DNA of 64,000 nt, from NCBI GenBank assembly GCA_964036195.1, contig OZ038458.1, positions 9,437,832 to 9,501,831 of the forward strand. Direction: 5' to 3'. This DNA comes from Sphaerolaimus hirsutus. Lineage: Eukaryota; Nematoda; Chromadorea; Monhysterida; Sphaerolaimidae. The first letter of the stretch is position 1. Every line of letters begins with the position of its first letter. Under the pieces are notes generated by a model that was given only the letters and a program-made list of their open reading frames with translations, did not search any database and was not told where the DNA came from. Shown here in pieces: positions 1 to 9,302 of this stretch. A program made the position numbers and the translations under genes.

Positions 1-289
1 AAGATTCCATTTGTATGTTCATATTGTCAATATGATTCATAATGATAATTCATACTATTGATTGATAATTGATTGATAATTCATATGATCTATTAAAATT
101 TTAATGACTAAAATCGGCTCGGAAATAGCAAAGTTATTGATGTGCAAAGTTAGCATGTTCTGGGCGACACCCCAAAAATTCGCAAATGACCACGTTTTTA
201 TAGACCCACCCTAACTCCGGTCTGGGGGCTCGTAGAAAAATTTCGTCGAAATCTGAGTCAGCCCCAAAAGCGGTTCCCGAGTTATTAAC
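1..289. other. Unassigned AT-rich sequence
   Basis: No gene or known element recognised. Bases about 40-90 hold short direct repeats of ATTGATAATT and ATAATTCATA, like a small degenerate tandem array. No open frame here has supporting splice sites or codon bias. Confidence 0.5.
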
Positions 290-602
290 ACGTGAAAAGG
301 TGAGACCCCCCCCCAAAAAAAAAAATGCTCACCCCAAAATCCCCTATGGGGGGTGGGGCGCTGTCTCCCCTCCCACCGTTCACCGGGATCTGTATAGAAC
401 CCGCCCCCCCCCCTGCACCAAAATCCTTACACGTCCCAGGCGGCAACACCAACGCCAATAACGCCATAGCACTACATATGGCATCGACGCCATATATCCA
501 TCCCCATATTATAGGGGACAAATTTTAGGGAGGGGCGCCGCCCCCCCCCTATTCCGGTTCCGTATACAATCCCCCCGCTCAAAAATCCTGGCTACGTCCC
601 TG
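290..602 (-). mobile_element. hAT-type MITE family C, fragment(s)
   Basis: The right end reads CTCAAAAATCCTGGCTACGTCCCTG, matching the terminus of the C copies at 4381, 29710 and 32895. Upstream are the C-rich and GGCGCC-type interior and a second, partial terminus-like block near 415-440 (CCTTACACGTCCCAGG), so this is probably two overlapping truncated copies. The left boundary and a target duplication were not found. Confidence 0.6.
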
Positions 603-834
603 GTTTTGAATGATTGGGTTTGGCCTTTTCTAGTTACTACATCAACATTAATAAATGTATGTGTAGTACATACGTATTTATTTAAATGAATATTTGTATT
701 GAATACCTATATTTTTTACATGATTTTTCGCCGTTCTGCGTGTTTGTGCCCACAGTTTTCTTATAGCCACGGTTCAGCAGGGTTTATGTAGGGCTGGCCC
801 TCTCAGCACCAGCTATTTTATCTAAATGCATGTA
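603..834. other. Unassigned intergenic sequence
   Basis: AT-rich single-copy-looking DNA between the family C fragment and the family B element. Nothing recognisable was seen. Confidence 0.4.
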
Positions 835-1091
835 CCGTGTATACTCGAATAATCCTCCTGGGGAATTTTTTTTTCATCAGACTTTTTTGAGGGGGGAATT
901 ATTCAAGGGGGGAATTATTATTTCGTTAAAATTTTTAAGCATGTTTCTATTAACTGATGTCATATGGGGGAATTTTTTTTTCCTCACTCGTCCAAGAGGG
1001 GGGATTAAACGAAATGATCACTACCGTATAGACTCAATCAAAATTTGCCGGCAAAATAATAAACCCCTGGGGGTATTTTGAGGAAATACGG
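835..1091. mobile_element. MITE family B (CCGTATT termini)
   Basis: Ends in CCGTGTATACTCGAAT and the inverted GGAAATACGG, flanked by TA on both sides (833-834 and 1092-1093). The interior consists of G-rich tracts (GGGGGGAATTATT) facing C-rich tracts, as in the other B copies. About 257 bp, non-coding and non-autonomous. Confidence 0.7.
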
Positions 1092-1446
1092 TAGATGAAT
1101 GACCGACGCTGTATTTTTGGTAAAATATTTATTTGCTTGGTGCATAACTCGTATTTCAAAAGCTATTATTGTTGGCCGTCTAGCCCCCCTCCTACTTAGC
1201 GCTCTACAAAAAATAATTGGCAATTCACAAACTATTTATTACATTTCACATATGCTGATCGGACCACATGGGCTTACAGAGGATTTATGTTTGGGAAAAT
1301 ACAATTTTCGCTAGTTTCGACCCATGCTGCTAGACTAGCGCCATAGCTGAGCTGGGCCACATCACTAGCAAATTTACTACTAAGTTAACAAACTAATTTA
1401 AAAACTTTTCGACAGCGGATATGAACCAGCCCTTTGAAACGAGCTA
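1092..1446. other. Unassigned sequence between elements
   Basis: No gene or repeat recognised. Short open frames lack splice signals and codon bias. Confidence 0.4.
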
Positions 1447-1529
1447 GGCTCTTGCAGGGGTATCCTAGATTGGATAGTTATCAAATCGCTCCTCCGGAAA
1501 ATTCTGGCGATTTGGGGGTAACCCCCTCC

Positions 1530-2448
1530 TAGGGTTGGAAAAAAACGTTTTTTTTAACTCGATGTTTTTTTTATATAAAAAACGTTGTTTTTTTAAAAAC
1601 AACGTTTTTTTATAATGAAAAACGTTTTTTTTTAAAGCTCCCAGATATGATCTTGTGTCAACATATATAGGTATATCAGACAGTGGCAATACTCTGTGAT
1701 GTTTTATATGACCATATAATGTCCGTGGAGCCATGGGATAGCATTATAAGTGGTGATTTGTGTCAAAAATATCCATTTTTCGTCGACATATCATTCTTAT
1801 ATAGCCTTATAGTCGAATGTTCGTGACTTCACGTAAAGTTTGGCATGGAATAGTGATCAACAAGGTTATAAAAGAGGTTGTTACTTTGGGAGTTAAGTTA
1901 CACACTGTGGAGGTACATGGGAGCACATTACGTCAATATTATATACTACAGCAACATATTACGGCTTATTAACCCATGGTAGCATATAGAAATAGATACT
2001 TTGATACTAAAAATGCCACAAAACCAATGAAAACAACCACCAACGCACGAAATTTTTGCAAAATACCTAGTGCTTAGTAAACACCTTCCCGGTCACGTCC
2101 AGCACCCATTTTTTGATTTTACTTCTCACATCCTATACCCAGTTCTAGGGTGGCGCAGAGGCTGAAACTTGGGGGAGATATTGGCGCAACCCCCCTCTAC
2201 CTCGCATGAATTAGGGGGGTCGCGCCAATATCTCCCCCAAGTTTCAGCTTCTGGCGCGCCCTAGAACTGGAGATAGGGTGTCACAAGTACGATCAAAAAT
2301 AGGGTGCCGGACGTGACCGGGAAGGTGTTTACTAAAAATTTCGGCCGATGTTTTTTTTAAATAAAAAAAACATTTCGGACGTCATGTTTTTTTATAAAAA
2401 AACGTTTTTTTTATAAAAAAACGTTTAAAAAAACATCGGCCAACCCTA
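1530..2448. mobile_element. hAT-type MITE family A, nested in E
   Basis: Starts TAGGGTTGG and ends CCAACCCTA, with a perfect 8-bp duplication CCCCCTCC at 1522-1529 and 2449-2456. Subterminal regions are arrays of AACGTTTTTT-type repeats in opposing orientation. The interior (CTCCCAGATATGATC ... ATACCTAGTGCTTAGTA) matches the A copies at 28368 and 51585. The GCGCGC palindrome present in those copies is missing here (around 2045-2055), and a 250-bp element splits it at 2080. Confidence 0.85.
2080..2329. mobile_element. Near-palindromic TA-flanked element nested in A
   Basis: The whole 250 bp folds back. AACACCTTCCCGGTCACGTC at the left is matched inverted at the right, and the arms run to a ~20-bp loop near 2195-2215. 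Flanks are TA on both sides. In uninterrupted A copies the site reads CTTAGTACTAAAA with a single TA, so the TA duplication is directly visible. No coding capacity. Confidence 0.8.
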
Positions 2449-2642
2449 CCCCCTCCCACCCCCTCCTTGGAGACCCCTGCTCTCTTGTAGCCACAGTCGC
2501 TAACCAAAATATCCATTTTAAAAATGTCAACAGATTTTCATGAATAACCGCATATGAAGAATGCTCTCACCAAATTCACCGAAAGTGAAAGTAATGCAAT
2601 ATGATGAGAAACATTTTTTGTTTCCATCGAATGTGGTGGATT

Positions 2643-2805
2643 GGGGCCCACACACACGTTTGTTGACGTCGCAAAATCGTGTCAACTAAATGTCAACTAA
2701 ATAACACAAAAATATTAAAAGCATCACACTTAGGTGTGATTAAAGTTGAGTGTCACGGTGTAAAAAAACTATGCTCTATCAGATAGGAAAGTTGAAATCA
2801 TATAA
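2643..2805. repeat. Repeat family G, partial copy
   Basis: Begins GGGGCCCACACACACG and shares GTCAACTAAATGTCAACTAA, CATCACACTTA and ACTATGCTCTATCA with the complete G copy at 16375-16597. The right terminus was not found, so this is a truncated copy. Confidence 0.6.
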
Positions 2806-3540
2806 TTCATTAAAATTTCAGAAAAATTTCAAAATTTCAAAATTCAGTTTACATCCAGCCTGTGTGGCGTGGCGCCATTACGCTGTAAAGAGTGCTGTCT
2901 GTTCACGTGTACTAAGGATTCAAAGATTCTTTTAGACTCTTTGTGAGCCGCTCAACCTATTCGTGTCCATATTGAACGTCATGATGTTAACACTTTTAAG
3001 GTGACCGCATCACGCACAAAGCGCATTAATTCTAGCCAAGTGTGCCCGTGTTAGGTGTTAAGTATCTGGGATTCTTAAAAATGAATACATAAATGTTAAA
3101 CAGGCGCACGTCTGAGTAATGCCTTTGTTTTCCCGCTGTAGAATCGTCACTGATTTTGATAACAGTTTTTCTTCTACCCATTTTATTCAATTCTTTTTTT
3201 ATGTTGAGTGTTCTTTTTAGGACTAACATTTTAAGACGGAAATTGGTCCGAGGTTTTTATCCCAGATGTTTAAACATTTTGATGCTGTCTATGTTCTGTA
3301 AGCAGCGATTATGTCAACAGAACTCTTGAAACTGATCCCTGCCCCTGTTTTTGTCATTTGAGCACTTAACTTTGTTATGTTATGTTGTTTTTCTCTGTCA
3401 AAAGCAGTCGCACATAATAATTACATATTTACCTGTCATACTGTACAGCCTATCGCAGACGAGACGACACGCCATGAGCAAGCGCCAGCAGTGAACCCGT
3501 AACTAAAAATCACAACACCACTAAATACCGCCACAAAAAC
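2806..3540. other. 5' flank / possible 5' UTR of the receptor gene
   Basis: About 735 bp with no recognised repeat, immediately upstream of the receptor's proposed start. The last 110 bases (near 3430-3540) lack obvious stop-free coding frames and could be 5' untranslated sequence. No TATA box or initiator stands out clearly enough to call a promoter. Confidence 0.35.
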
Positions 3541-3822
3541 ATGCTCTCCCACACTCTGCAACTCTGCCGCCTCTTTTGCGCCATAACCCCAGCCTTATCA
3601 GCCAGCTCGCTGCCGCTCAGCGTGCTGGTGGCGCTGCCGCAGTGGGAGACGCGCGTCGCCCTGAACCCGTTCAATTTGACCCTGTCCGTGGCGCGGCCCG
3701 TGTTCGACATCGCCCTCGACGACGTGTACAACAGGGAGAAGCTGCTGTCCGACGGGTCGCTCCGGTTGAATTACGTCGACACAAATGCGAGCGACGCGGA
3801 CGCGCCCAATTTGGCCGTGGAG
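3541..3822 (+). CDS. Receptor (ANF-receptor ligand-binding domain), exon 1
   Basis: First coding exon, 94 codons ending in phase 0 before GTGGGC. The ATG follows AAAAAC, a good animal initiation context, and opens a signal-peptide-like stretch (residues 1-20, hydrophobic core LFCAITPALS). The mature part starts the periplasmic-binding-protein-like fold of natriuretic-peptide receptors and receptor guanylate cyclases: strand LPLSVLVALP (24-33), then the family pattern NLTLSVARPVFDIALDDV (45-62) and GSLRLNYVDTNASD (72-85). Two N-glycosylation sequons are visible (NLT 45, NAS 82). Codons are strongly GC3-biased against an AT-rich background. Known for the family: this extracellular domain binds peptide ligands; some members carry an intracellular cyclase, others (clearance type) do not. 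Which type this is cannot be told from the window. Confidence 0.88.
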
Positions 3823-4380
3823 GTGGGCTTCGGTTTTTTGCTTGGACGATCTTTTTTCGGGGGAATTTCGTTTGAGATGCTGCGGGTAGGAGGTGGATTC
3901 GCATGGGTCCTTTAAAATGGTGAAAATTTAGCTTTGGTTAATATTCTGGCTAGATCTATTCATTTACGTATTCTATGCATAACACTGTTTTACATATTTA
4001 TAAACTAGCCTAGCGCTCCAAATAATTGTCAATTTTGTGAAAGTATTGAATAAAATCTCAGAAAACCTCTAACGAAATAATGTCATTAAATATCTCATGT
4101 CATTTGGAAAATATAAATAGATCTCTGACAAAATCTACACGCTTAACAAATCTAAAAAACCTCCCTACTGGAATTTTTATTTCATTTGTTATTTCAAGCT
4201 GTTTGGACAACACGGAATAGATGATTAAAAAGCAGTTATGTGTTGCTTTGCGGGTTTCATTTGAAATTACAAACAACAAAAACAACAATATGCAAAGAGG
4301 GTCATGTGAAGGTGATGTGACAAAGTGAAACAAATGTGAAAATTTTACTTCAACCCCATCTACAAAAACATCTCTCGCTG

Positions 4381-4722
4381 CAAGGACGTATCCAGGGGGG
4401 GGGGCGGGGGGGGGGGGGGGTATTTTTCAATAACCATTACACATAAGGTATTTTCAGCGGATCGACCTCTGCACATGCATATCGCTGAAAATGCCATTAG
4501 GTGTGCCTGCCGCTGTGTATATATGTATATTTACATACATATACAGCGGCTCTTGCCGCCAGCGCCAACGCCAATGGTGCCATGGCGTGGCGCCTACGAA
4601 TGGCGCCATTCCGCCACTCTGTGGGCAAAATTTTAGGGGTGGGGGGGCTGAGCCCCCCGTTCGCGAGGTTCCGTAAACAAGCAGCCCCCCCCCCCCGCTC
4701 AAAAATCCTGGATACGTCCCTG
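4381..4722. mobile_element. hAT-type MITE family C with perfect 8-bp TSD
   Basis: Inverted ends CAAGGACGTATCCAGG and CCTGGATACGTCCCTG, with an exact target duplication TCTCGCTG at 4373-4380 and 4723-4730. The interior has the family's G tract, the TGTATATTTACATACATATA palindrome, GGCGCCATGGCG-type repeats and a terminal C tract. The CA..TG ends with an 8-bp duplication are the hAT signature. Non-coding. Confidence 0.9.
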
Positions 4723-4844
4723 TCTCGCTGTAAAGACTTCTCACTCAAATATCAATGCCTATTTATCGCAATCAAAGTGTGAAAGAAGAGTCACCCAGCA
4801 CTAACACAAACTCAAGAAATAGGCGAGTGAGTTATCAGAAACTC

Positions 4845-4866
4845 ACACAGACAGACAGACAGAGAG
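4845..4866. repeat. (ACAG)n microsatellite
   Basis: About five copies of ACAG running into AGAGAG, within intron 1. Confidence 0.8.
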
Positions 4867-5026
4867 TAGTCATTGCATTTAAAATGTTTTTGATTAATTT
4901 TGTGAAAAAATTCTAAACCACTGTTAGCTAACATCGTTCAACTTTCTTTCTGGTGGCAATGGTGCACTGCTTCATTGTTATAAACACCTGCTAAATATCA
5001 AAACACTTAAATATGTCAGCTGCTGC

Positions 5027-5200
5027 TCTCAAACGGGACTGACTTTTCGGTATCGGGATTGGCTTTTTGAGATTTCGGGATCGGGCTCGGGATTGGGCTT
5101 TCGGGATCAGGATTGGTCTTTTGAGATTTCGGGATCGGGATCAGGGCCACAAAATATCAAAATTTCTCGGGATTCGGGATCGCGATCCCGTTTGAACCTA
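5027..5200. mobile_element. Small family I MITE (CCCGAT repeats)
   Basis: Ends TCAAACGGGA and ATCCCGTTTGAACCTA match the larger I copy at 51026-52425. The flanking 8-mer GCTGCTGC (5019-5026 and 5201-5208) is identical on both sides. The interior is almost wholly opposing copies of TCGGGATCGGGAT-type units, an internally deleted form. Confidence 0.8.
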
Positions 5201-5569
5201 GCTGCTGCAAGCTCAGCTTTGGCTGAATTTTCACTTTCAGCCGTGTTTTAATTTTTTCAAGGCTACATACAAAATTCCGGCTGAAAATGAATAAATATTG
5301 CAAACTAGTTATTATGACGCGATTTTCTCAAGAATATATCAGGAAATATTGGTCTCACTTGAAGTTAGGGTACAGCCTCATTTCCAAGGAGAGATTTTTT
5401 CATTTTTCTCCCACATAAAAAGCAAAAATTAATCTCTCTGAAGAGTCGTGTAAAAATATAATATAATTAAATCATATATTGTTGATTTTGTATATTTTTG
5501 AAATATAAACCTCTCAGATATTTTTAGAAAGCTAAGTAAGCACAGAACAATATTTATACTCGGCTGACA

Positions 5570-5769
5570 NNNNNNNNNNNNNNNNNNNNNNNNNNNNNNN
5601 NNNNNNNNNNNNNNNNNNNNNNNNNNNNNNNNNNNNNNNNNNNNNNNNNNNNNNNNNNNNNNNNNNNNNNNNNNNNNNNNNNNNNNNNNNNNNNNNNNNN
5701 NNNNNNNNNNNNNNNNNNNNNNNNNNNNNNNNNNNNNNNNNNNNNNNNNNNNNNNNNNNNNNNNNNNNN
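5570..5769. other. Assembly gap, 200 N
   Basis: Exactly 200 N. The 15 bases before (TATACTCGGCTGACA, 5555-5569) and after (5770-5784) the gap are identical, so the real gap may be empty or a collapsed repeat. Apparent open frames crossing it are meaningless. Confidence 0.95.
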
Positions 5770-6052
5770 TATACTCGGCTGACATTACGCCGCACATTTT
5801 TCCGGAGGAAACACTCCATCATGACGTTATCGCCATCATCATCTCTCGCCATCACGTCGTCTTCAGCACGTCTTCCATAAGTTCTCGGCTGGCCGTCTGC
5901 CAGCCGAAGACATAAATAACTCCTATCTGTTTGTAGAGTATCGTGTCTGCCGACTATACCCATAAAACACAAAAAAATACACCTGTTAATCTCGAAAAAC
6001 CCGTCGCACTTTATGTCATATTTGCTTCACTATTTTCATCACTCCCCACCAG

Positions 6053-6195
6053 GCCTACTGCTCTGGCAAGCTGGACGTCATATTCGGTTTCGCCAACGTG
6101 TTCGCGCTGGCGCCGGTGGCGCGCATGTCCAAACGGTGGGCGGGCGGCCTGCCCATCCTGACCACCATCGGCAGCGTGCACAATTTGGACAGCAG
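6053..6195 (+). CDS. Receptor (ANF-receptor ligand-binding domain), exon 2
   Basis: 47 codons plus 2 nt. The acceptor CCCCACCAG follows a pyrimidine-rich tract; the donor is CAG/GTGCCA. It continues exon 1 in frame after residue 94. The product (residues 95-141) carries the family hallmark of an aromatic-Cys pair then K.DV.FG (AYCSGKLDVIFGF), ALAPVAR and a WAGGLPILTT segment equivalent to the wn.P.lTtg motif of natriuretic-peptide receptors. Cys97 corresponds to the conserved cysteine of the first lobe. GC3 bias is very strong. The neighbouring intron is discussed separately. Confidence 0.92.
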
Positions 6196-6595
6196 GTGCC
6201 AGTCCCAGACCCTATAAAAACCCTGTAGAGTGTAAAAGACCCTGTAAAATGTCATGTGTCATGTAAAAGACCCTGTAAAATGTCAGGTGTCATGTAAAAG
6301 ACCCTGTAAAATTTCAGGCGTCCTGTAAAAAATCCTGTAAAGTGTCAGGTGTATCCAGGTCTTTTTGTATAGTATCCAAATCTTTTTCTGTTGTGTCGAG
6401 ATCTTACTTTATACGTGACAGACATTACGATACAATAAGATTTGGTTATACATGGAACTTTACAGGGTCTTTTAATACTACACAGTCTTTTACATGACAC
6501 CTGACATTTTACAGGGTCGTTTACATGACACATGACGTTTTACAGGGTCTTTTACACTTTACAGGGTATTTTACAGTGTCTGAGACTGCCCCCAG
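6196..6595. mobile_element. Intron 2: foldback element of family M filling the whole intron
   Basis: The 400-nt intron begins GTGCCAGTCCCAGAC and ends GTCTGAGACTGCCCCCAG. These are imperfect inverted termini, and the arms continue with facing repeats of GACCCTGTAAAATGTCA (6215-6345 against 6455-6575) around an unpaired centre (about 6355-6450). Almost no intron sequence lies outside the element. Related termini occur at 57574-57753 and 46548-46908. CAGG stands at both exon-intron junctions, consistent with (but not proving) insertion into an exon with a short target duplication supplying both splice sites. Confidence 0.75.
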
Positions 6596-6686
6596 GACCG
6601 AGTACCCCTATTTGACCCGAATGTCCGGCTCCTATAGGGTGCTGTCTGATGCTGTTCACGTGGTTTTGAGGTATTTTGGATGGCAG
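6596..6686 (+). CDS. Receptor (ANF-receptor ligand-binding domain), exon 3
   Basis: Short 91-nt exon, easily missed. One base completes an Arg codon (residue 142) split by intron 2, followed by 30 codons ending in phase 0 before GTCAGT. It reads TEYPYLTRMSGSYRV and then VVLRYFGWQ, the family's E-Y-x-x-L-T-R ... F-x-W motif that closes the first lobe and leads into the second. Frame and phase fit exons 2 and 4 exactly. The acceptor CCCCCAG is contributed by, or abuts, the end of the foldback element. Confidence 0.9.
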
Positions 6687-6883
6687 GTCAGTTTGTGATG
6701 GGTCTTTGAGTGACTGGCTTTTATTTACTGTGCTGGTGACGTTTTCACTGGCTTTGTGTGGCTGCAAGTCTGAATATGTGTCACTGAAGCATCACACTAA
6801 GTAGTGTTTATTTTTTACCTATAATACTTTTGCATCTGGAAGCTTATAAAGTCATATAAGTGAGTATATGCGTGAACAAAATA

Positions 6884-7023
6884 CCGTAAATCTTCGAATA
6901 AGTTCGTTCAATTGGAGGCTGCCATTCTATTGTGTTCGTGACCGCAAAAACATGCCTGAAGCTGCCATTCTATTGCGGGTGCTTTTCATTTGGAGGTATG
7001 CCATTCTATGAGAAGAAATACGG
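6884..7023. mobile_element. B-like MITE (TTGGAGGCTGCCATTC subfamily)
   Basis: Ends CCGTAAATCTTCGAATAA and GAAGAAATACGG are inverted and TA-flanked. The interior repeats GGCTGCCATTCTATTG twice and a variant once. The termini resemble family B but the interior differs. Confidence 0.65.
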
Positions 7024-7054
7024 TATTTCAACCTTTATATCTTTCTACTCTGAA

Positions 7055-7264
7055 TAGGGTTGGAAAAAAACGTTTTTTTTTACTCTATGTTTTTTTTTAA
7101 ACAACATTTTTTTAAATTGAAAAATTTGGCAAAATACCTAGTGCTTAGTACTAAAAATTTCGACCGATGTTTTTAAAAAAAACAACGTTTCGGACCTCGT
7201 GTTTTTAAAAATAAACAATGTTTTTTTTAAATAAAACGTTTAAAAAAAACATCGGCCAACACTA
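7055..7264. mobile_element. hAT-type MITE family A, deletion derivative
   Basis: TAGGGTTGG at the left, CCAACACTA at the right, and a perfect 8-bp duplication ACTCTGAA (7047-7054 and 7265-7272). Only the subterminal AACGTTTTT arrays and the junction AAAATACCTAGTGCTTAGTAC remain of the ~650-bp element. It lies in intron 3, 26 bp from exon 4. Confidence 0.88.
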
Positions 7265-7290
7265 ACTCTGAATTCCCATTGCGCACCCAG

Positions 7291-7486
7291 ACACGTTACT
7301 CGTTCCTCTACACGAATCACATGTCGATATCGCCCAAGACCAACGCCGGGGCCAACTCCGCGTCCGGCGCCAGCCCCCGCAAGGACAAAGAGCCGTCCGA
7401 GTGCGAGTTTCAAATGGACGCCATCAGAAGAGGAGCCATAGACCAGCAGAGGGGCGATGTGTGGGACTTTTACTGGTTTTTCGAAG
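7291..7486 (+). CDS. Receptor (ANF-receptor ligand-binding domain), exon 4
   Basis: 65 codons plus 1 nt if the donor is GAAG/GTGCAC; a second possible donor (GGG/GTGTCT) would end it at 7503 in phase 0. It follows exon 3 in frame. Residues 173 onward read TRYSFLYTNH, the start of the second lobe where the family has a W..ALLY-type strand, and later CEFQMDAIRRG (Cys210), equivalent to the family's CYFTLE-type helix. Between them lies a Ser/Gly/Lys-rich insertion (about 188-206) longer than in vertebrate receptors, probably a surface loop. GC3 is very high. The continuation is not visible downstream, so the gene is partial here. Confidence 0.8.
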
Positions 7487-8593
7487 GTGCACTCGCTGAT
7501 GGGGTGTCTAATTTGAAATTGGCCAGCTTTTTTTCTAACGGTTGGTTCGGGGTGGTTTCTTTGGGAAAATTTTTGGGTCATTTTTGTTTTGCACTTTATT
7601 CCTTTATTCTTTATGGAATTGTATGAGGTATCAATACCTAGGTGAAATATTACTCTATATTCCCAATATACATGATTATTCTCTATTTTTTATATTACTT
7701 TCTGTTCTATTTTCTTGATAAAATAATTTATACTTTTATCTGACTTTCTTCCTTTCCTTTTTTGTTGTTATTTGTGGTGAAAATATTTTTTTTATGCAGA
7801 TATTTCCATTAATAAAGACAATCCATAAAATCTATCAGGGTGGTAAATACTTGAAATGGACATAAAGATGAAGCTGCTTGCACAAAAAGTCTTTGATATC
7901 ATTGATTAGCACTATACTTCTGGCTGATGGACAAAATAAACTTTACATTGTTAGATTTAATGTGAAATTCGATAAATTTTAATCAATGTGAATTCATACT
8001 GTACCTAGGCAACTTTACACGAATTTTGCCAAAAAACTAATTCCTCTCTCGAAGACTCACATTAAAATTTGCTGACTCTTAGAAAACTAATTCAAAATTA
8101 CCTATATGTCTATGTTGTAGAATTTTAAATTCATTCTTCCCATTATCTCAATTTTTATATTTTCATTTTACAAAAAAAAATTCACTGATAGTAATTTCAC
8201 TTAACGTGCACTTTTACTTTACAAAATTAGCGAAAACGTAGGTATATTTACACTGTATTCACCCACCCAGTGCCAATACCACAAATTGGCAAGGGACAAA
8301 AAAGTGGCAAGTGCCAAAAATTTACTTGGCCTTGGCACTTGTATTAGGCTTACTTTTCACTTGATTTGCTAACTATAACTTTGCTTAACACTCACCACTG
8401 TTCTTGACTTTCTTGTTAACTTGTGCAAATTGTGCCACTTCACCTACTCAATAGAGTGTGTCACAAGAACATCGACCTGTGCTGTTGGCGTCACTTCACC
8501 TAGCTAATAGAGTTTATCCAAAAAATGACCTGAGAAATGTATTGTCATTGTAATTACGCACTGTCACCGTATCCATGAAATCTGTGTCACTAA
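7487..8593. other. Start of a long intron or intergenic stretch
   Basis: AT-rich sequence with no recognised element and no exon-like GC3-rich segment. It is probably the beginning of receptor intron 4. Confidence 0.4.
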
Positions 8594-9294
8594 TAGGGTT
8601 GGGACGATATATCGTATCGAATATCGAATATCGGATATCGACCATTTTTTCATATCGAATATCGAATATCGATATCGAAAATTTTGAAAAAATATCGAAT
8701 ATCGACCATTTTTTCGATATTTTTCGATATTATGATATTGATTTTGACCTATTTTTGATCCCATAAAAATGGGTGAAGCCAACAAAAAGTGGACGCTGCA
8801 GCCATAACATGTGTATGCTTTTGAATGCACAAAGTAACAACTAACAACTGCACTAACAAAATACAAGCTACCTATTAACAAAGGAGACTGCATCACAAGG
8901 AAACAATTTCACCAAAATGTGGCTGAGAAATTTTTTTTTAACAACAACATTTTAAAATGTGAAAAACTAGCCACCCCTAGTTACAAGTATAAAATGTAAA
9001 TGTGTGCTGAATAATTTTTCACCTGATTTAATTGGATTCACCCTGTTCTTGTTTCATCTTTTCATTTTGACTGTTGTGAGACTCATTTAAAATGATGATC
9101 AACCATGTTTGTGACCAAATGGAAATACAATATGCTCCCTTGCATGAAAATATCGAAATATCGATATCGAATATCGAGCATATTTTCATATCGAATATCG
9201 ATATCGAATATCGAGGGTCAATATTGTATCGATATCGAATATCGAGTTTCAGAAAAAAATATCGATATCGAAAAGTCATATCGTCCCAACCCTA
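8594..9294. mobile_element. hAT-type MITE family H (ATCGAATATCG arrays)
   Basis: Inverted ends TAGGGTTGGGACGATAT and ATATCGTCCCAACCCTA, with a perfect 8-bp duplication GTCACTAA (8586-8593 and 9295-9302). Both ends carry arrays of ATCGAATATCGATATCG units (8605-8735 and 9150-9275), facing each other around a ~400-bp non-repetitive centre. The open frames there translate the array and are not genes. Confidence 0.9.
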
Positions 9295-9302
9295 GTCACT
9301 AA

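Larger units (their letters stand above)
1455..2479. mobile_element. hAT-type MITE family E carrying a two-level nest
   Basis: Termini CAGGGGTATCC and GGAGACCCCTG are inverted, with flanking 8-mers GGCTCTTG (1447-1454) and CTCTCTTG (2480-2487) agreeing at 6 of 8. Only short family E end segments remain outside the inserted family A element: ATCGCTCCTCCGG near the left and CCCCTCC near the right. The A copy is itself interrupted by a near-palindromic element. E is therefore the oldest layer of three. Confidence 0.7.
3823..6052 (+). other. Intron 1 of the receptor gene
   Basis: Runs from donor GTGGGC to acceptor CCCCACCAG, joining phase 0 to phase 0. It contains a family C MITE (4381-4722), a small family I MITE (5027-5200), a GACA microsatellite (4845-4866), a 200-N gap and, after the gap, sequence resembling the CGCCGAGTATA / ATGACGTCA repeat seen near 12.9 and 46.05 kb. 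The remaining sequence is AT-rich and not recognised. Confidence 0.75.
6687..7290 (+). other. Intron 3 of the receptor gene
   Basis: Donor CAG/GTCAGT, acceptor GCGCACCCAG. The intron holds a B-like repeat (6884-7023) and a deleted family A MITE (7055-7264). Only 26 bases separate the MITE from exon 4, so the branch-point and polypyrimidine region lies in or next to transposon sequence. Confidence 0.75.

Noticed and set aside
5429..5972. 122- and 146-codon minus-strand frames
   Set aside because: Both depend on reading through the 200-N gap.
8575..9302. Several Ile/Ser/Tyr/Arg-rich frames on both strands
   Set aside because: They are translations of the ATCGAATATCG arrays of the H element.
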